Source: Streptomyces sp. MH60 (lineage in GTDB: Bacteria > Actinomycetota > Actinomycetes > Streptomycetales > Streptomycetaceae). From it: DNA of 64,000 nt. Position 1 is the stretch's first letter. Each line of letters opens with the position of its first letter. Below the pieces are notes generated by a model, which saw nothing but the letters and a program-made list of their open reading frames with translations, was not told the origin of the DNA and did not search any database. The stretch lies in the NCBI RefSeq assembly GCF_002939385.1, contig NZ_MULI01000001.1, forward strand, positions 310,001 through 374,000, in the 5' to 3' direction. Made by a program: the position numbers and the translations under genes. Below, one piece after another: positions 59,453 to 64,000 of this stretch.

Positions 59453-60906
59453 GCGCCGCACCCGCCCTTCCCCGCCTGAACCGCCGCGCGCTGCCGCGAC
59501 TGGCTCCCGGCCTCCGGCCCGCCGTCGACCCGACCGGACTGCGCCCACGCATCCTGCACTTCGGGCTCGGCGCCTTCCACCGGGCTCACCAGGCCCTCTA
59601 CACGCAGAACGCCGCCGCCGTCTCCGGCGAGCCCTGGGGCATCACCGCCGTCGCGCCCCGCTCGACCGCCACCGTATGCGCCCTGAGGGAGCAGGACTGT
59701 CTGTACTCGGTCGTCGAGCGCCACCCCGACGGCCACACCTGCCGCGTCGTCGGGTCCGTCGTCGGCGCCCTGGCGATGGGACCCGACGCCGAAGCCGTCG
59801 ACGCGCTGCTCACCGACCCCGAGGTGAGCGTGGTAACCCTCACGGTGACCGAGAAGGGCTACCACCGGTCGGCCGCGACGGGCGGCCTGGACACGGCGGC
59901 GGCACCCGTCGCCGCGGACCTGGCCGCCCCGCCCGGCGCGCCGCTCACCACTGTGGTGGGACGCCTCGCTTCGGGCCTGGCCCTGCGGATGCGGTCCGAC
60001 GCGGCCCCCGTCGCCGTCGTCTCCTGCGACAACATGGCGGGCAACGGCGCCGTACTGGCCCGCGTCGTGCGCGAATTCGTCCACGCCTCGGCCTGGCCGG
60101 ACCGCGAGAGCGTGCTGGCCCGGCTGGACGAGACGGTGACCTTCCCCTCGACCGTCGTCGACCGGATCGTGCCCGCGACCAGTGACGACGACCGGTCGGC
60201 CGCCCGCACCGCGCTGGGCCTCGACGACGGCCTGACCGTGGCCGGCGAGCCCTACCGGAGCTGGGTCCTGGAGGACTCCTTCGCCGCGGCCCGGCCACCC
60301 TGGGAGTACGACGGCGCCCTCTTCGTACCGGACGTCGGCCCGTACCAGCTCACCAAGTTGCGGCTGCTCAACGGCTCCCACTCGGCCCTGGCCCACCTGG
60401 GCCTCGCCACGGGACACGCCACCGTCGCCGACGCCATGGCGACGGATTGGGGCGAACGGCTCGTCCGCGCGCTGTGCGCCGAGGTCGCGCCCACCCTGCC
60501 GGCCGGAGGACCCGACCCCGAGGCGTACGCCGGTGATCTCGTCGTCCGCTTCCGCAACCCCACGATGCACCACCAGCTGCGGCAGATCGGCTCCGACGCT
60601 TCCCTGAAGATCACCGAGCGCTGGCTGCCCGCCCTGCGCGAGCTGCGCGCGAGCGGCACGGACACGCCGGTCCTGGCCCTCGCCCTCGCCGCCTGGGCAC
60701 ACGGCACCCGGCCCGGTGCCCCCGACCGGTCGGACCCCGCGGCAAAGGCACTCGCCTCCTGCTGGAACGCGGGCGGCCCTGCGACCGGGACGGTGAGCGC
60801 GCTGCTGCGCACCGTCGGCGCGGCGGATCTCGCCGACGACACGGTCCTCACCGCGGCCGTCGCCGACCGGTTGCCCGCAGTGCGCGCGGGCCGCGTCGAA
60901 ATCTGA
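59449..60906 (+). CDS. Mannonate/fructuronate oxidoreductase (polyol dehydrogenase family)
   Basis: A 485-residue long-chain (mannitol dehydrogenase family) enzyme. NAD motif [15 protein letters not shown] (about 37-51), a CDNMAGNGA stretch (about 193-201), and catalytic K303, N308 and H311 with the canonical K-x4-N-x2-H spacing ([13 protein letters not shown]). In this operon D-mannonate/D-fructuronate interconversion (UxuB-like) is more fitting than mannitol oxidation. GTG 59449 overlaps the ManD stop (GTGA). Confidence 0.88.
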   Translation: MSAAPALPRLNRRALPRLAPGLRPAVDPTGLRPRILHFGLGAFHRAHQALYTQNAAAVSGEPWGITAVAPRSTATVCALREQDCLYSVVERHPDGHTCRVVGSVVGALAMGPDAEAVDALLTDPEVSVVTLTVTEKGYHRSAATGGLDTAAAPVAADLAAPPGAPLTTVVGRLASGLALRMRSDAAPVAVVSCDNMAGNGAVLARVVREFVHASAWPDRESVLARLDETVTFPSTVVDRIVPATSDDDRSAARTALGLDDGLTVAGEPYRSWVLEDSFAAARPPWEYDGALFVPDVGPYQLTKLRLLNGSHSALAHLGLATGHATVADAMATDWGERLVRALCAEVAPTLPAGGPDPEAYAGDLVVRFRNPTMHHQLRQIGSDASLKITERWLPALRELRASGTDTPVLALALAAWAHGTRPGAPDRSDPAAKALASCWNAGGPATGTVSALLRTVGAADLADDTVLTAAVADRLPAVRAGRVEI

Positions 60907-61003
60907 CCCCCTCCGCAGCACTCCGACCTTCCCGCCCCCCGTGCAACCCACCCCCTGCACCCACCCGTTCCACCGTTCCCGTCCCCGAACAACGGAGTTC
61001 ACG

Positions 61004-62398
61004 ATGAAGGACAGCGCCGTCGCCGCGGAGCAGACGCGCCCCGCGGAGCGCACCACGGGCGATCTGGCAAGAGCCGCCGTCTCGGGCTGGCTGGGCACGG
61101 CCATGGAATTCATGGACTTCCAGCTCTACTCGCTGGCCGCCGCGATCGTCTTCAACAAGCTCTTCTTCCCCGACGTCAGCCCCGCGATCGGACTGATCGC
61201 CGCGATGGCCACCTACGGCGTCGGCTACGTCGCCCGGCTCGCCGGCGCGGTGTACTTCGGACGCATGGGCGACCGGCTCGGCCGCAAGAAGGTCCTCTAC
61301 ATCACCGTGCTCCTGATGGGGGCCTCGACGACCCTGATCGGCGTCCTGCCCACCTACGGCACGGTCGGCATCATGGCACCGATCCTGCTGGTCGCGCTGC
61401 GGCTGGCGCAGGGATTCGGCGCGGGCGCCGAGATCGCCGGCGCGACGGTGCTCCTCGCCGAGTACGCGCCCGCCAAGCGCCGGGGCCTGATCTCCTCGCT
61501 GGTGTCGCTCGGCACCAACTCCGGGACCCTGGCCGCCTCCGGCTTGTGGGCCGTCCTGCTCGCCGTACTCACCGAGGACCAACTCCTGTCCTGGGGCTGG
61601 CGGCTGCCGTTCCTGCTCAGCTTCGCCATGATGCTGTTCGCCGTCTGGCTGCGCCGCGGCCTGAAGGAGAGCCCCGTCTTCGAGGAACGCGCCGACGTCG
61701 TGGACGGTGTGGCGCTGGACCGCGACCAGGTGGAGGCGGCCATCACCGACTCCGCTGAGCAGCAGGGCACCGTACTGGCGGCCGGCGTGCGGCAGCGCAA
61801 GGGCAAGGCGTTCTTCCTCGCCCTGGCGCTCCGCTTCGGCCAGGCCGGCAACTCCGGACTGATCCAGACCTTCCTCGTCGGCTACATCGCCACCAATCTC
61901 GCCGTCGACCGGTCCGTACCCACGGACGCCATCGTGTACGGCTCGCTCGTGGGCTTCGCCACCGTGCCGTTCATCGGCCTGCTCGGCGACCGCGTCGGCC
62001 GCCGCGTGCTCTACCTGGTCGTCTCGGCGCTGACCATGGTCCTCGCCTTCCCGGTGATGCTGCTGATCACCTCCGGTACGACGCCGGGCGTGATGATCGG
62101 CATGGTGCTCGGCCTCAACGTCGGCGTGCTCGGGCTGTTCTCGCTGGAGAGCGTGACGATGGCCGAACTCTTCGGCGCCCGCACCCGGTTCACCCAGCTC
62201 GCGCTCGCCAAGGAGATCGGCGGCATCCTCGCCACCGCGATAGGCCCCGTCCTCGCCGCCACCCTCACGGCCGTCACCGGGAGCTGGTGGCCGATCGCCG
62301 CCATGCTCATCGTCTACTCACTGATCACGTTCGTCGGCGCGTACCTGGCGCCCGAAACCCGCGGACGCGACCTGGTCCGCCTGGAGGACGCCGTATGA
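61004..62398 (+). CDS. MFS transporter (metabolite:H+ symporter type)
   Basis: A 464-residue MHS-family transporter: SGWLGTAMEFMDFQLYSLAA, GYVARLAGAVYFGRMGDRLG with the GRxGDRxGRKK motif A, and RLAQGFGAGAEIAGATVLLA, which marks organic-acid symporters such as those for shikimate, citrate or glycine betaine. A long loop near residue 225-265 is charged. It probably imports the aldonate or uronate used by the surrounding enzymes. ATG 61004 has CGGAG six bases upstream. Its stop overlaps the next start by four bases. Confidence 0.88.
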   Translation: MKDSAVAAEQTRPAERTTGDLARAAVSGWLGTAMEFMDFQLYSLAAAIVFNKLFFPDVSPAIGLIAAMATYGVGYVARLAGAVYFGRMGDRLGRKKVLYITVLLMGASTTLIGVLPTYGTVGIMAPILLVALRLAQGFGAGAEIAGATVLLAEYAPAKRRGLISSLVSLGTNSGTLAASGLWAVLLAVLTEDQLLSWGWRLPFLLSFAMMLFAVWLRRGLKESPVFEERADVVDGVALDRDQVEAAITDSAEQQGTVLAAGVRQRKGKAFFLALALRFGQAGNSGLIQTFLVGYIATNLAVDRSVPTDAIVYGSLVGFATVPFIGLLGDRVGRRVLYLVVSALTMVLAFPVMLLITSGTTPGVMIGMVLGLNVGVLGLFSLESVTMAELFGARTRFTQLALAKEIGGILATAIGPVLAATLTAVTGSWWPIAAMLIVYSLITFVGAYLAPETRGRDLVRLEDAV

Positions 62399-63495
62399 CC
62401 ACCGCCACCGAGAGCCACGGAGCCCCCGCCGACAGGAAGCGCACCATGCGTGCCCTGGTGGTGCACGGCCCAGGCGACGTCCGCGTGGACGAACGGCCAC
62501 TGCCGGTACCCGGACCCGGCGAGGTGCTGCTGGCCCTGGAATGGGGCGGGATCTGCGGATCCGACATCGCCTACTGGAGGCACGGCGCATCCGGCACAGC
62601 CGCGCTCAGCCATCCACTGGTCCTCGGGCACGAGGTGGCGGGCCGCATCGCCGCGCTCGGCCCGGGCGTCACCGGGCTCGCCGAAGGCCAGCCGACGACC
62701 GTCCACCCGGCCCGGCCGGTCGGCGACGGCGTACTGCCCCAACGGATCGCGGGCCGCACCAACCTCTACCCCCACATCCGCTACTTCGGCTCGGCAGCCT
62801 TCACCCCCCACACCGACGGCGGGTTCAGCGAATACCGCACGGTCGACGCCGACCAGGTACGGCCGCTGCCGGACGGGGTGGACACCGAGCGGGGCGCCCT
62901 GGCGGAGCCGCTGGCCGTGGCCCTGCACGCCGTCGGCCGGGCCCCGTCCCTGCACGGCCGGACCGTCCTGGTCAACGGTGCCGGACCGATCGGCTCCCTG
63001 GTGGCGGCCGCTGCCAAACACCGCGGCGCGGACACGGTGATCGCCGCCGACCTGTCAGCGGACGCGCTCGCCGTCGCCCGGGCGATGGGAGCCGACGAGA
63101 CCCGCGACCTCGCGCGCGGCGAGACGCTGCCGGAGGACGTGGAGGTGGTCTTCGAGGCGTCCGGCGCCCCGGCGGCGCTCGGTGCGGTATTGCGGGCCAC
63201 CGCCCGTGGCGGCACCCTCGTCCAGGTCGGCAACCTGCCCGGCAGCGCGGTGACCGCCGTCCTCGGCGACCTGGTCACCCGCGAGATCACCTGGACGGGG
63301 TCGTACCGCTTCGTGGAGGAGATCGACGACGCGCTGCTCGCCCTGCGCGACGGCGTGGACGTTACACCGCTGATCACCCACCGGTTCCCACTGGACCGGG
63401 CGGCCGAGGCCCTGTCGGTCGCCGCCGACCCGGCCGCCGGGAGCAGCAAAGTGCTGCTGCGGCTGTCCGACAGGTGGGATTCGGCTCCCACCTAG
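62395..63495 (+). CDS. Zinc-type alcohol dehydrogenase, L-idonate/L-gulonate 5-dehydrogenase-like
   Basis: A 366-residue medium-chain dehydrogenase of the IdnD group: GGICGSDIAYWRHGASGTAA (catalytic Cys about 54), HPLVLGHEVAG (His 79, Glu 80), RYFGSAAFTPHTDGGFSEY, AEPLAVALHAV, and nucleotide motif NGAGPIGSLVAAAAKHRGAD. In the operon it would oxidise L-gulonate (or L-idonate) at C5 to the ketoacid used by the UxuB-like enzyme. The structural-zinc cysteines found in classic IdnD are absent: VHPARPVGDGVLPQRIAGRT stands in that loop. ATG 62395 overlaps the MFS stop (ATGA); an alternative ATG 62446 has a good AGGAAG site. Confidence 0.87.
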   Translation: MTTATESHGAPADRKRTMRALVVHGPGDVRVDERPLPVPGPGEVLLALEWGGICGSDIAYWRHGASGTAALSHPLVLGHEVAGRIAALGPGVTGLAEGQPTTVHPARPVGDGVLPQRIAGRTNLYPHIRYFGSAAFTPHTDGGFSEYRTVDADQVRPLPDGVDTERGALAEPLAVALHAVGRAPSLHGRTVLVNGAGPIGSLVAAAAKHRGADTVIAADLSADALAVARAMGADETRDLARGETLPEDVEVVFEASGAPAALGAVLRATARGGTLVQVGNLPGSAVTAVLGDLVTREITWTGSYRFVEEIDDALLALRDGVDVTPLITHRFPLDRAAEALSVAADPAAGSSKVLLRLSDRWDSAPT

Positions 63496-63825
63496 GACAC
63501 CGCAGTTGTGGCCGTGGCGGCGACACCGTTTCCCCTCCCACGCCGAGTTCGACCTGTTCGTGGACCTTTCTCACCCGGTCGACACGCATCACCGACGGCG
63601 CCCGGACGTGGTGCAGGTCAGCGACCGCTTCCCTCGGTGGCAAGGGCTGTCGAAGCGGATCGGGGACATCGCCGCCGCCCACCGCAGTCGCCTACCCGCC
63701 GCAGTTGTCAGGCGTGCCTGTCTCCTGGGCTCACTGAAGGCACCACAGCCGACTGCTACACACCGCCTCCTTTCACCCGGCACCGACCTTTGGTGCGCGT
63801 GACGTGTCCAGCATTCGCGTGCGTG
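63496..63825. other. Intergenic region, no gene recognised
   Basis: 330 bp between the dehydrogenase and the ArsR-like tail. An open frame at 63506-63802 lacks family resemblance and a clear ribosome site. Confidence 0.4.
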
Positions 63826-64000
63826 TCACGCGCAGCGTCTTCGACGCGAGGCGACGGCCTTCCGGCTCCGGCAGGAAGGCCGGTCAGCCGAGGTTGTCCG
63901 CGCGTCCCTCGTCACCGTTCGTCGGCTGACCTCGTAGTGGCCGTGGGCGGCACCTGGGTTGCGTGCCACCTCTGCCGTTTCGGCCAGCCGGCTGAGCTCG
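63826..64000 (-). CDS. Tail of an ArsR-like regulator, truncated by the right window edge
   Basis: On the minus strand the frame entering at the right edge reads ELSRLAETAEVARNPGAAHG then HYEVSRRTV, closely paralleling ELSRLADTAEQAGGPGATHE and HYRAGMRTE of the ArsR-SRPBCC protein at 3.9-4.7 kb. After about 30 codons the match ends and a basic Arg/Ser-rich tail runs to TGA 63826. A hairpin (CGGCCTTCC 63855-63863 / GGAAGGCCG 63874-63882) lies inside that tail, so the original stop may have been earlier, or the SRPBCC half may have been lost. Only the last ~57 codons are visible. Confidence 0.5.
   Translation of the reverse strand, partial: ELSRLAETAEVARNPGAAHGHYEVSRRTVTRDARTTSADRPSCRSRKAVASRRRRCA

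Noticed and set aside
1..64000. tRNA, rRNA, CRISPR array, biosynthetic megasynthase or integrated phage
   Set aside because: I found no T-loop/cloverleaf pattern, no spaced direct repeats, no modular synthase and no block of phage structural genes anywhere in the window.

Overview
This window is high-GC DNA with Streptomyces-type gene content: LacI, GntR and MmyB-type XRE regulators, Tat-exported enzymes, a DUF6281 lipoprotein, a mycothiol-dependent enzyme and a beta-propeller phytase. Streptomyces or a close relative is the best guess from composition and gene families. There is no rRNA, tRNA, CRISPR array or polyketide/peptide assembly line. The content looks like an accessory chromosomal region: many catabolic genes and one- or two-gene regulator/target pairs, separated by decayed gene pieces.

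Layout. 1-9.2 kb: the end of a GH32 enzyme, a LacI regulator, a MerR regulator, an ArsR-SRPBCC/RibD pair behind a striking nested operator, a decayed T5orf172 fragment, phytase, an SDR and a methyltransferase. 9.4-25 kb: small secreted proteins, an alpha/beta hydrolase and an MFS exporter/XRE regulator pair that share an operator-like motif, GrpB, a nucleotide-binding-like protein, a PPOX-RibD/LysR divergon, a mycothiol-type enzyme, and a glucose-dehydrogenase-like enzyme, interspersed with frameshifted genes and transposase scraps. 24.7-28.9 kb: a cold-adaptation-like block (MerR, SCO5918-like protein, CBS protein, DEAD-box helicase, CspA) with unusually large hairpins and a long leader upstream of merR.

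29-40.7 kb: a carbohydrate utilisation system. A large secreted glycoside hydrolase with C-terminal carbohydrate-binding modules faces a LacI regulator; the intergenic region holds four copies of one 12-bp palindrome placed next to two promoters. The regulator is followed by an ABC sugar importer and a cytoplasmic GH63-like hydrolase, and a PL9 pectate lyase lies just downstream with its own palindromic operator. A pectin-type polysaccharide is the most likely substrate.

41-57 kb: an FAD monooxygenase, a Tat-exported amidohydrolase, MFS exporters, TetR/AraC regulators with adjacent hydrolases, a beta-lactamase-fold esterase, a DinB protein, an MpaB-like oxygenase and a Tat-exported HD-domain protein, with LysR, PPOX and IS21 remnants between them. 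57.4-63.5 kb: a GntR regulator diverges from a tight four-gene operon (ManD, mannonate/fructuronate oxidoreductase, MFS transporter, L-idonate/L-gulonate 5-dehydrogenase type) across a perfect CTTGTATACAAG operator. This fits catabolism of an aldonate such as L-gulonate through fructuronate and mannonate to 2-keto-3-deoxygluconate. The right edge holds the tail of an ArsR-like gene related to the one near 4 kb.
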